A stretch of DNA of 64,000 bases, taken from assembly GCA_963827065.1 (NCBI GenBank), contig CAWGZM010000008.1:496001-560000 (forward strand), given 5' to 3'. Of the stretch, positions 34,234 through 41,587 are shown piece after piece (positions within the stretch are counted from its first letter, which is position 1; each line of letters opens with the position of its first letter). The notes beneath the pieces are model-generated. The model ran no database searches, was not told where the DNA came from, and saw only the letters and a list, made by a program, of their open reading frames with translations. Source of the stretch: JACVRW01 sp963827065. GTDB lineage: Bacteria > Actinomycetota > Thermoleophilia > Solirubrobacterales > Thermoleophilaceae. The position numbers and the translations under genes were made by a program.

Positions 34234-34236
34234 TCC

Positions 34237-34698
34237 ATGGAACATCCGGACGAACACGTGAGCACCCCGGCCGAGGCCGCCTTCACGCGGCTCGTGCTGC
34301 TCGTGTTCCAGTTGAACGGCCTGCTACTGGCCGAGGGCGACCGGCTCGCGGGCCCCGCCGGCCAGACGAGCGCCCGCTGGCAGGTCATGGGCGTGATCGA
34401 CCACGGTCCACAGACGGTGTCTCAGATCGCCCGGACGATGGGCCTGCGGCGCCAGAGCGTGCAGCGGACCGCAGACCTGCTCGCGGCGGACGGCACCGCC
34501 GAATACATCGACAACCCCGGCGACAGGCGCGCGCAGCTGCTCGCGCTGACACCCTCGGGCCGCCGCGCCCTGCGCAAGATCGAGCGCGCACAGTTCGAAT
34601 GGGCGCGCAACCACGGCGAGGCGATCGGTCGTAAGTCCATCGAGAGCGCGGCTGACGCGCTCGAGGAGATCATCGCCCAGCTACGAAGGAGCGACTGA
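34237..34698 (+). CDS. MarR family transcriptional regulator
   Basis: This 153-residue winged-helix dimer has GQTSARWQVMGVIDHGPQTV, SQIARTMGLRRQSVQRTADL (recognition helix) and the wing YIDNPGDRRAQLLALTPSGR. The regulator probably represses itself and the divergent VOC gene through the two palindromes next to its start. Ligands of MarR proteins are usually phenolics or other toxic compounds, consistent with the efflux genes nearby. The copy B palindrome follows 18 bp after its stop. Confidence 0.88.
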   Translation: MEHPDEHVSTPAEAAFTRLVLLVFQLNGLLLAEGDRLAGPAGQTSARWQVMGVIDHGPQTVSQIARTMGLRRQSVQRTADLLAADGTAEYIDNPGDRRAQLLALTPSGRRALRKIERAQFEWARNHGEAIGRKSIESAADALEEIIAQLRRSD

Positions 34699-34715
34699 TG
34701 GTCGCAGGTGTGGCA

Positions 34716-34758
34716 CCTTCCTGATCTGAGCACCCATACGGTGTCCAAGTCAGGAAGG
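34716..34758. repeat. Dispersed imperfect palindrome, copy B
   Basis: This 43-bp dyad has outer arms CCTTCCTGA / TCAGGAAGG and a core GCACCCATACGGTGT. Its 37-bp core in reverse complement matches 29 of 37 positions of the element at 4930-4966. It lies between the MarR gene and the NAD-binding protein gene. The two copies, 30 kb apart in unrelated contexts, point to a dispersed repeat family of unknown mobility. Confidence 0.6.
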
Positions 34759-34793
34759 CGACGTCACCCGACACACTCCAGGAGTTCAACGTT

Positions 34794-35702
34794 CTGAGCG
34801 AAACGCGCGCACTCGTGACCGGGGCCACCGGCTTCATCGGGGGCCGGCTCACCCGCCGGCTGCTGTCGGACGGTGCGCGCGTTCGCTGCCTCGTGAGAGA
34901 CCGGCGCCGGGCTGAGGACCTGTCCGGGCTCGGCGCCGAGCTGCACGAGGGCGACGTCCTCGACCCGTCCTCGCTTGCCGGAGCGGGTGAGGGTGTCGAC
35001 GTCGCCTATTACCTGATCCACTCGATGGGACGTGGCGGCGATCGCGACTTCTCGCAGCGGGAGCGCGTCGCGGCCCGGGCATTCGCCGACATGGCGCAGA
35101 ACGAGGGCATCGAACGCATCGTCTACCTGGGCGGGCTCGGCGACAGCGTCACCTCGAAGCACCTGCGCGCGCGCCACGAGACCGCCACGATCCTCGCCCA
35201 GCACGGCCCGCCGCTCACCTACTTCCGCGCCGCCATGGTCGTCGGCAGCGGCAGCGAGTCCTACCGCACGCTGCGCTACCTCGTGGAGCGGCTGCCCGTG
35301 ATGATCGCTCCCGCGTGGCTGTCGACCGAGACACAGCCGATCGGGCTGGAGGACGTACTCGCGTACCTGGCGCTGGCGCCGCAGGTCGAGGAGTCGAAGG
35401 GCCGCGAGATCCAGATCGGCGGGCCCGACGTCATGACCTACGCCGACATGCTCGACTCGATGGCGGACGCGCTCGGAAAGCGGCGGCGCCCGCGTCTGAA
35501 CGTGCCCCTCCTGAGTCCCCGCCTGTCGTCGCTCTGGATCGGACTGGTCACGCCGGTGGACGTCGGCGTTGCGCGCCCGCTGATCGAGGGGCTGCGGACG
35601 CGGACCGTGGTCGACGACCCGACCTCCGCGGCGCTCTTCCCGGTGACACCGCAGTCGTTCGACGAGGCGCTGCGGGCGGCGCTGGCGGACGAGAAGGGCT
35701 AG
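34794..35702 (+). CDS. NAD(P)-binding Rossmann-fold protein (NmrA/SDR_a5-like)
   Basis: This product of about 302 residues has the atypical SDR dinucleotide motif ALVTGATGFIGGRLTRRLL, then GVDVAYYLIHSMGRGGDRDF and IERIVYLGGLGD, close to actinobacterial NAD(P)H-binding proteins annotated with DUF2867 relatives. The first ATG/GTG/TTG-type codon in frame is the GTG at 34815, but using it would remove strand 1. A CTG at 34794, nine bases after a good AGGAG, gives a full fold (LSETRALVTGATG). I therefore place the start at this rare CTG. The reaction is unknown. Confidence 0.8.
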   Translation: MSETRALVTGATGFIGGRLTRRLLSDGARVRCLVRDRRRAEDLSGLGAELHEGDVLDPSSLAGAGEGVDVAYYLIHSMGRGGDRDFSQRERVAARAFADMAQNEGIERIVYLGGLGDSVTSKHLRARHETATILAQHGPPLTYFRAAMVVGSGSESYRTLRYLVERLPVMIAPAWLSTETQPIGLEDVLAYLALAPQVEESKGREIQIGGPDVMTYADMLDSMADALGKRRRPRLNVPLLSPRLSSLWIGLVTPVDVGVARPLIEGLRTRTVVDDPTSAALFPVTPQSFDEALRAALADEKG

Positions 35703-36086
35703 CTAGTCGCCCGCCCGCTCGAGCGCCGCCGCCACGGCGGCGGTCAGGAGCGCCGAGACGCCCGCCACCGCCGCCGTAGCCTGTGGGGAGCCATCAGGAA
35801 GCCCGTCACGCTCGGCGACCGTCGAGGCGATGTCCGTGAGGTCGCCGCCGAAGCTGGCGGCGAGCCACGGCAGCGCCGAGTCACCCGCGAGGACCGCGCG
35901 CAGCGCTCCTGAGTGCAGGAGCACCTCGCGCGCTCCGAGAGCGCGGAGGGCGACACGTCCGCCCGCGCGCTCCGCAGCGTTCCCGAGCCACTTGCGCGTA
36001 AGCCGCTCGGGGGCCGCGATCAACGCCGCGCCATACACGACGCGCAGCGACACGACCGCAACTGCAGAGGCGCGGGCGGCGTGCAT
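35703..36086 (-). CDS. Small hydrophobic helical protein, unknown
   Basis: This 127-residue protein rich in Ala, Leu and Val has a possible N-terminal membrane helix (AVAVVSLRVVYGAALIAAPE) and a C-terminal hydrophobic stretch (TAAVAGVSALLTAAVAAALE). The middle contains RALGAREVLLHSGALRAVL, a pattern seen in DUF4267-like membrane proteins. No function is known. Its ATG overlaps the HtaA-protein stop by one base (TGATG), so it is translated with that gene. Its end abuts the convergent NAD-binding gene. Confidence 0.6.
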   Translation of the reverse strand: MHAARASAVAVVSLRVVYGAALIAAPERLTRKWLGNAAERAGGRVALRALGAREVLLHSGALRAVLAGDSALPWLAASFGGDLTDIASTVAERDGLPDGSPQATAAVAGVSALLTAAVAAALERAGD

Positions 36087-37120
36087 CAGCGCGCCCGAGC
36101 CGCCACGGTGGCCGTGCCGAGCAGCAGCCCCTCGGTGAAGGCGTTCGTCGAGAACGCCCCGTTCAGGGCCTGCGCGGCGGCCGCCGTCAGTGTGGCCCGG
36201 ACACCCCCCAGCGTGATCCGGCGGCCCCTGACCTGCGCATCGAGTTGCGACAGGTCGAGGTTCAGGATCGACACTCGCTGGCCTCCCACCAGTGCGGTCA
36301 GGTCGGGATCAGCGTCGACGTTGATCGTGAAGGACGTCAGCTCAGCCACCGTGGAGCCCTTGGACAGCCGGATGCCGCCCGAGTGCCGGACGTTACCGGC
36401 GAAGGACTTCGCGTCCAGCTTGCCCCCGGTGATCGGGAAGCTGAGCCCGCCGTTCGCGGCGCTCGCGGGGTCAACCGGCGCCGCCTCTACTCCGAGCGAC
36501 GCGAGAGCCGAAGCGGCACCCGAGTCGAGCGCGAGCGTCGTCGCGCCGCCGGCGAGCTCCACCTGGGCGGGAGTCGCCCTCACCGTGACCGAGCCGATCG
36601 GCAGGCCACGCGCGAACAGGTCCGTCCGGAATGCCGCGTTGAGCGCCTTGGCCGCCTGCCCGCTGAGCAGGGCCCGCACGCCCCGGACCGTCGTGCCGAG
36701 ACCGTTGCGCACGACCTTGGCGTTCTTCAGGGAGAGCGAAAGCGCCGTCAGGCGGCCGTTGCCGACCTGCGCGGTGAGGATCGCCCGCCGGGGTCCAACG
36801 TGCACGCGGAAGTTGCGCAGGGCTACGCGAGTGCCGCCCGCGCGCAGCGCGAGACCCCCGCTGTGGTCGATCCTGCCTGCCGCAGACGCCGGATCGATTG
36901 ACCCGCCCGTGATCGGAAAGGCCACTCCACCGCCGCGCACGCGCGCCGGGCCGAGGGGCGTCAGAGCCACTCCGTTCGACTTAAGCGCCGCGGCCGTGCC
37001 CGACGCGACCTTGAGGGTGGTCGATCCACCCGCCAACTTCACCTTTGCGCTCGCGGCCGGCGCGACCGCGAGCAGCGCGGCTACGATCGCGGCGACGGCC
37101 AGCATGCTGATCCGTTTCAC
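36086..37120 (-). CDS. Secreted HtaA-domain protein (two domains)
   Basis: The 344-residue product has a cleavable signal peptide (MLAVAAIVAALLAVAPAASA) then two repeats of an HtaA-like unit. Each shows GVAFPITGGSIDPASAAGRI / GLSFPITGGKLDAKSFAGNV, HSGGLAL.. / HSGGIRL.., a NFRVHVG/SFTINVD strand, and a GVRALLSGQAAKALNAAF / GVRATLTAAAAQALNGAF helix. In corynebacteria HtaA domains bind haem at the cell surface, but the key Tyr/His ligands cannot be assigned here. The start is GTG at 37120 with GGAGG upstream. It is divergent from an ECF sigma gene across 151 bp. Confidence 0.75.
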   Translation of the reverse strand: MKRISMLAVAAIVAALLAVAPAASAKVKLAGGSTTLKVASGTAAALKSNGVALTPLGPARVRGGGVAFPITGGSIDPASAAGRIDHSGGLALRAGGTRVALRNFRVHVGPRRAILTAQVGNGRLTALSLSLKNAKVVRNGLGTTVRGVRALLSGQAAKALNAAFRTDLFARGLPIGSVTVRATPAQVELAGGATTLALDSGAASALASLGVEAAPVDPASAANGGLSFPITGGKLDAKSFAGNVRHSGGIRLSKGSTVAELTSFTINVDADPDLTALVGGQRVSILNLDLSQLDAQVRGRRITLGGVRATLTAAAAQALNGAFSTNAFTEGLLLGTATVAARAR

Positions 37121-37176
37121 TTCATACCTCCGGGGTCGATTGCCCTTCCGTGCCGTATTCGGACCCTGGCCGCGCG

Positions 37177-37192
37177 GCGGTTGGGCAACCGC
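37177..37192. promoter_or_regulatory. Palindrome in the HtaA/sigma divergent region
   Basis: GCGGTTG-gg-CAACCGC is a perfect 16-bp dyad in the 151-bp region between the HtaA protein and sigma factor genes. It could be an operator or part of a hairpin in the leader of the sigma factor message. The rest of the region shows no clear -35/-10 pair. Confidence 0.35.
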
Positions 37193-37271
37193 GCATCTCG
37201 CGCTGCTCGTAGTCATCGCGATGGGGGCCGCGAGTCTGTCCATCCCCGTCATCGGGCGGGGAGGGTCTCGG

Positions 37272-37811
37272 GTGGGGCGCCGTTTCGCGCGCGCCCTCCA
37301 GAGTCGCGACCGCAAGGCGATCGAGGAGATTCATGGCGAGTACGCGCCAACAGTGCTGGGCTATCTCATCAACCTGCTCGGCGACCGCGGACGCGCCGAG
37401 GACGTCCACCAGCAGGTCTTCCTTGAGGTCTGGCAGCGAGCGCCCGACTACGACCCGGGGCGCGCCAGCCTCCTGACCTGGATCATGACCATCGCCCGCA
37501 GCCGCGCCATCGACGAGCTGCGCCGGCGCGTCCCCGAGCCACGCGACCCCGACTCCAGCACCACCCTCGCGCTTACGGCCGACGACGACCCCGAGCGCTC
37601 CCCCGAGGCACTCGTCGAGCGCTGGCGCGTTGCGCACATGCTGTCGCGCCTGCGACCCGAGGAGGCCCAGCTACTGCGGATGCGCTTCTACGAGGGGCTC
37701 AGCCAGCCCGAGATCGCGGAGCGCACGGACATCCCGCTCGGCACGGTCAAGATGCGGATGGTCTCGGCGCTCGAGCGGCTGCGTGAGCTGATCGAGGCGG
37801 AGGAGATGTGA
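37272..37811 (+). CDS. ECF-type RNA polymerase sigma factor (SigK-like)
   Basis: This 179-residue sigma-70 family factor has region 2 (YAPTVLGYLINLLGDRGRAE, DVHQQVFLEVWQRAPDYDPG, RASLLTWIMTIARSRAIDEL) and region 4 (LRPEEAQLLRMRFYEGLSQP, EIAERTDIPLGTVKMRMVSA). The GTG at 37272 is chosen because GGGGAGGG lies about seven bases upstream; an ATG at 37221 has no such site. It overlaps the anti-sigma-like gene by four bases (GTGA). Such pairs respond to envelope or redox stress. The divergent HtaA gene is a likely regulon member. Confidence 0.9.
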   Translation: MGRRFARALQSRDRKAIEEIHGEYAPTVLGYLINLLGDRGRAEDVHQQVFLEVWQRAPDYDPGRASLLTWIMTIARSRAIDELRRRVPEPRDPDSSTTLALTADDDPERSPEALVERWRVAHMLSRLRPEEAQLLRMRFYEGLSQPEIAERTDIPLGTVKMRMVSALERLRELIEAEEM

Positions 37812-38389
37812 GCGGCATGCCGCTAGACGACCTCGAGCGCCACCTCGAACGGCTTCCGAAGGAGGCGTGGGACCGGCCGGCCCCGCCGCCGCCTCCATGG
37901 CCCGCCGAGGAGGCGCGCCCCGCGCGGCGGAGACGGCTCGTTCTGCGCCCAGTGGCGGCCGCGCTCGCATCGATCGCGTTGCTCGCCGTCGGCATCGGCG
38001 CCGGCCTAGTGCTCTCGAACGACGACGACGGCGGCGGCGCGGGCGGCGGCGACCTCGAGCGCGTCCAGCTCGCCCCGGTCGTGAGCGCGGCCGAGAATGC
38101 GGGCGGCGTGGCCGAGCTGCGCCCGGAGGCGGGCGGCCGCGCGACCGTCGAGCTGAGCGGGTTGAGGCCGAGCGGCGACCGGGACTTCTACGAGCTCTGG
38201 CTGCTCGGCGACGACGGCGAGCTCGTCTCGCTCGGCTCGGTGCGTGTGCCTGAGTCGGGGAACGCGACGCTCGACGTCGAGCTGCCCGTCGACCCGAAGC
38301 AGTTCCGCTACCTCGACGTGTCGCGCGAGCCCGACGACGGCGACCCCGGCCACTCGACCATCTCGATCCTGCGCGGGCCGGTCACCTGA
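37808..38389 (+). CDS. RskA-like anti-sigma factor, membrane anchored
   Basis: This 193-residue protein has a short Pro-rich cytosolic N terminus, one membrane helix (PVAAALASIALLAVGIGAGLVL) after an Arg-rich stretch, an acidic/Gly linker, and an outer RskA-C domain (GRATVELSGLRPSGDRDFYE, LWLLGDDGELVSLGSVRV, FRYLDVSREPDDGDPGHSTI). It probably holds the coupled sigma factor until a signal is sensed outside. The cytosolic part is only about 45 residues and lacks the usual zinc HxxxCxxC anti-sigma motif, so sigma binding may differ. Confidence 0.8.
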   Translation: MSGMPLDDLERHLERLPKEAWDRPAPPPPPWPAEEARPARRRRLVLRPVAAALASIALLAVGIGAGLVLSNDDDGGGAGGGDLERVQLAPVVSAAENAGGVAELRPEAGGRATVELSGLRPSGDRDFYELWLLGDDGELVSLGSVRVPESGNATLDVELPVDPKQFRYLDVSREPDDGDPGHSTISILRGPVT

Positions 38390-38421
38390 GCCTCTCGCCG
38401 CGCTCGGGCATCGCTACGGAC

Positions 38422-38793
38422 TCAGGCGGCATCCCAGCGGCCGTCGGCGCGCGCCCGCTCGACCTCCGCGACGCCCGCGGGCCGCATGCGCCCCTCGGCG
38501 GTCATACGCTCGACCTTGTCGCGGTTGATCCGCGACCATCTGCTGCGCGGCCTGCGCGGCGTGAAGCGCTGCAGGAAGTGGGTTTCGTCGAGCCTCTCGC
38601 GGCGCCCGTCGATCCAGCCGAAGCAGAGCGCGACGTCCACCGCCTCGTCGTGGCGGATGCTCTCGATGCCGGAGGCCTTCTTGGCCATCTTGATCCACAC
38701 GCCGCCGGCGCTCTCGTGGTTCTGCTCGAGCCACTCCTCCCACTCCGCCGGCGAGGCGAAGAAGACCGTCGGCAGCCCGTCGTCCGCGCCCAC
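38422..38793 (-). CDS. YdeI/OmpD-associated family protein, short form
   Basis: This 123-residue product has VFFASPAEWEEWLEQNHESA, GVWIKMAKKASGIESI, ALCFGWIDGRRERLDETHFL and RSRWSRINRDKVERM, clear signatures of the YdeI family linked to bacteriocin or peptide resistance. Many homologues are about 190 residues with a C-terminal helical pair; here translation stops right after DGRWDAA, where that part would begin, and the next bases show no continuation. It may be a natural short form or a truncation. Confidence 0.8.
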   Translation of the reverse strand: MGADDGLPTVFFASPAEWEEWLEQNHESAGGVWIKMAKKASGIESIRHDEAVDVALCFGWIDGRRERLDETHFLQRFTPRRPRSRWSRINRDKVERMTAEGRMRPAGVAEVERARADGRWDAA

Positions 38794-38803
38794 GCGGGCC
38801 AGG

Positions 38804-40198
38804 CTACCCGGCGCGCGCCACGGCCGGCTCGAGCAGGCCGCGCAGGACCTGCAGCAACTCGCGCAGCGTCGCGTCGCCCGTGTCGGGCGCCGTCACGACC
38901 AGCCGCAGGTTGCGCTCGCCGTTCACCGTCGTCGAGCCGAAGTGGAGGCGCCCGCCATCGAGCGCGCGCTCGCGCAGTTCGAGCTGGTCGCCGTCGCCGA
39001 TCCGGAAGCAGACGATGTTGCTCTCCGGCACGTAGGCGCAGGTCACGTCGGGCTCTCGCGAAAGGAGGTCGTGGAAGCGGCGCGCCGTGTCGAAGCGCGA
39101 CGCCACGTACTCCCCGAGTCCGTGCTCCCCGGCCCACGCGAGCGACAGGAACACCTTGAGGCCCATCGTCGTCTTGGTCGTCTCGAGCGCGCGGTCGAGC
39201 AGATCGAAGCCGACCGACTCGTTGTCGTTGAAGAGGTAGTCGCCGCTCTGACGAAACGCGCCGTGCAGGTCCGCTCCGCGGCGGGTCAGGACCGCCGCGC
39301 AGAGGCCGGACGTACGCAGCAGCTTGTGGGCGTCCCAGACGACCGAGTCGCCGAGCTCGATGCCGTCGAGCAGGCCGCGGTGGCGCTCCGACAGCAGCGC
39401 CGAGGCACCGTGAGCGGCATCGACGTGCAGCCAGATCCCGTGCTCGCGGCAGAAGGAGCCGATCGCGCGCAGGTCGTCGTAGAGGCCGGTGCTGGTGGCG
39501 CATGCGAGGGCGACCAGCGCGAGCGGCCGGCGGCCGGCCGCCGCACAGCGCTCGAGCGCGTCCTCGAGCCGGTCGGGCCGGATCCGCTCGAGCTCGTCGA
39601 CCTCGAGCTCCAGGACCGCGTCCTCGCCGAGCCCGAGAATCGCCGCGGCGCGCCGGACCGAGTAGTGCGCGGACGGCGGTGCGAGCAGGGCGAGGTCTGA
39701 CGGGGTGCCGGCGCGCCAGGCGTCCGGGGCGACGTGGGCCCGCGCGGCGAGCAGCGCCGTGAGGTTCGCGAGCGACCCGCCGCTCGTGAGGACGCCGGCC
39801 GCGCCGGAGCCGAAGCCGACCTTGTCGAGCATCCAGCGCACCACCTGGCGCTCGATGGTCGCCCCGGCAGCGCCCATCTCGTAGATCGCCATCGGGTTGT
39901 TCGTGGCACCGTGGATCAGGTCGGCGACGGCGGCGCCGGTCGACGGGACCGCCACCTGGTGGGCCATCGAGCCCGGGTGGTGAAGGCGAACCGTGGCGTC
40001 GAGGTAGCGGGGAAGCCACTCCTCTAGTGCGGCGGCGTCCATGCCGCCGTCCGCTATCCAGCGCGACAGCTCGAGCTCCTCGGCGAGCTCATCGGGCTCG
40101 GGCCGCACGTTCACCGGCCCGAGCCCGGTGCGCGCCTCGGCGACGTGCTCGGCCAGCAACTCGACGGCGGTGTGAGCGGCATCGGCGTAGTCATCCAT
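38804..40198 (-). CDS. Pyridoxal phosphate-dependent decarboxylase
   Basis: This 464-residue group II decarboxylase has His178 (APPSAHYSVRRAA) stacking on the cofactor, Asp260 in WLHVDAAHGASALL and the cofactor Lys292 in DSVVWDAHKLLRTSGLCA. The family includes aromatic amino acid, glutamate and diaminobutyrate decarboxylases; the exact amino acid is not determined. It is divergent from an Lrp/AsnC regulator across 82 bp, typical for amino acid responsive control. A CATACT box eight bases before the ATG could be a -10 of a leaderless message. Confidence 0.85.
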   Translation of the reverse strand: MDDYADAAHTAVELLAEHVAEARTGLGPVNVRPEPDELAEELELSRWIADGGMDAAALEEWLPRYLDATVRLHHPGSMAHQVAVPSTGAAVADLIHGATNNPMAIYEMGAAGATIERQVVRWMLDKVGFGSGAAGVLTSGGSLANLTALLAARAHVAPDAWRAGTPSDLALLAPPSAHYSVRRAAAILGLGEDAVLELEVDELERIRPDRLEDALERCAAAGRRPLALVALACATSTGLYDDLRAIGSFCREHGIWLHVDAAHGASALLSERHRGLLDGIELGDSVVWDAHKLLRTSGLCAAVLTRRGADLHGAFRQSGDYLFNDNESVGFDLLDRALETTKTTMGLKVFLSLAWAGEHGLGEYVASRFDTARRFHDLLSREPDVTCAYVPESNIVCFRIGDGDQLELRERALDGGRLHFGSTTVNGERNLRLVVTAPDTGDATLRELLQVLRGLLEPAVARAG

Positions 40199-40280
40199 GG
40201 CCAGCAAGTATGCGCCCTCTGGAGAGGCATATGGTGACGTCTCACACACTTCAGACCGGCTTCTGCGCAATTATCTGCCA

Positions 40281-40742
40281 ATGGACGCCATCGATCGCGC
40301 CATGCTCCGCCATCTTCAGGAGGACGGTCGGCTCACCAACGCGGCGCTCGCCGAGCGTGTCCACCTCTCCCCCTCGCCGTCGCTCCGCCGGCTCAAGCGG
40401 CTCGAGCAGGACGGCACGATCCGCGGCTACCGGGCGATCCTCGACCGCCGCCGGGTGGGGCTCGAGCTGACCGTGTTCGTGGAGGTCAAGCTGACGGGGC
40501 ACTCACAGCAGCGCGCCGACGAGTTCTCGGCGGCCGTTGCCGAGATCGACGCCGTGGTCGCCTGCCACATCGTCGCGGGCATGGCCGACTTCCTGCTGGA
40601 GGTTGTCGTCCCGGATCTCCCCGCCTACGAGCAGCTGCTGCTCGAGACGCTCCTCGAGCTGCCGGGCGTGACCGACGTGCGCAGCAACGTCGCCATCCGC
40701 ACGGTCAAGGAGGCAGGGCCGCTGCCGCTCGCGGCCGAGTGA
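40281..40742 (+). CDS. Lrp/AsnC family transcriptional regulator
   Basis: This 153-residue protein has the N-terminal HTH (IDRAMLRHLQEDGRLTNAAL, AERVHLSPSPSLRRLKRLEQ) and RAM domain (VFVEVKLTGHSQQRADEFSA, VVACHIVAGMADFLLEVVVP). The ATG at 40281 gives the family N terminus MDAIDRAML. TTATCT at 40271-40276 is the only -10-like box and lies four bases from the start, consistent with leaderless transcription. It is the likely regulator of the divergent decarboxylase. Confidence 0.88.
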   Translation: MDAIDRAMLRHLQEDGRLTNAALAERVHLSPSPSLRRLKRLEQDGTIRGYRAILDRRRVGLELTVFVEVKLTGHSQQRADEFSAAVAEIDAVVACHIVAGMADFLLEVVVPDLPAYEQLLLETLLELPGVTDVRSNVAIRTVKEAGPLPLAAE

Positions 40743-40743
40743 G

Positions 40744-41528
40744 TCAGCCGACGTAGCAGAGCGCGGGACTGCCGCCCGCGTACGACAGGCGCTCGGCGCG
40801 CTCTCTCACCGCGGGGGACGGACCCGCACGGCGCGCCGCCGCGAGACCGGCGTCGCCCTCCTCCAGCTCCTGCATGCGCGCGATCTCGATGTTCTGATCG
40901 GAGTCGACGTGGCGCGCGAACGCGCCAACTTCCGGCTCGAGCCCTCCGCCGGATGCGTTCAGCTCGCTGACCATCGTGAGCGCGCCGCGGTGGTGGTTGG
41001 TCATGTACTCGAGGAAGAGGCCGTCGAACTCGTTGCCCTCTGCCGCCGCCAGCCGCGCGAGCTTGCGCTCGCTGACCATCCCCGGCATCAGGCCACCACC
41101 GGGCCCGTGGTGTTTGCGGTGATCCTCGGCGTCCGGCGGCTCCACGCCGCGGGTCTTCAGCCAGCGCTCCATGGTCTTGATCTCGCCGCCTGCGAGATCT
41201 CGGTGCGCCTGGCGAGCAGCGGGATTTCCTCGCTGGCACTGCGTTTGCGCACGAGCCGGGTCATCACGAGCGCCTGCGCGTGGTGGTGGATCATGCCGAG
41301 CATGAAGTCCACATCGGCCTTCGTGTGGGGCGTCTCCTCGAGCTTCGACGCCTCCTCCTTGGACAGGGTGCGGGATTGCTCGCCGGGGGCGCCGGCCTGC
41401 ACGATGTTCGGCTCGTCGCCGGCGCTATCGCCGTTGTCGTCCGACCCGCTGCAGCCTCCGAGGAGGGCCGCGGCGGCAAGCAAGGTCAGCGCCCAGGGCA
41501 CCCCATTTATGGAGTTGCCTCCTCCCAT
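40744..41528 (-). pseudogene. DUF305 lipoprotein, frameshifted
   Basis: The 5' part (41528 to about 41190) encodes a lipoprotein signal (ALTLLAAAALLGGC) and ADVDFMLGMIHHHAQALVMT, the first DUF305 motif. Near 41184-41190 the frame breaks: the 3' part in another frame continues KTMERWLKTRGVEPPDAEDH and NEFDGLFLEYMTNHHRGALT, the second DUF305 motif. Restoring one G in GCGGCGAG (to GCGGGCGAG) joins the two as EISQAGEIKTMERWL. DUF305 proteins are secreted His/Met-rich proteins of the ferritin-like type. This is either a real pseudogene or a sequencing/assembly error at one base. Confidence 0.8.
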
Positions 41529-41587
41529 TCGAAGGGAGTAGGATCGCACACCGGTCTGGCCAGAGATCATTGTTGGGGAGGAGTGCA

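Noticed and set aside
35913..37811. 632-residue plus-strand frame containing the sigma factor
   Set aside because: The first 450 codons are antisense to the HtaA-domain gene and lack homology; only the part from the GTG at 37272, with a good Shine-Dalgarno sequence, is the sigma factor.
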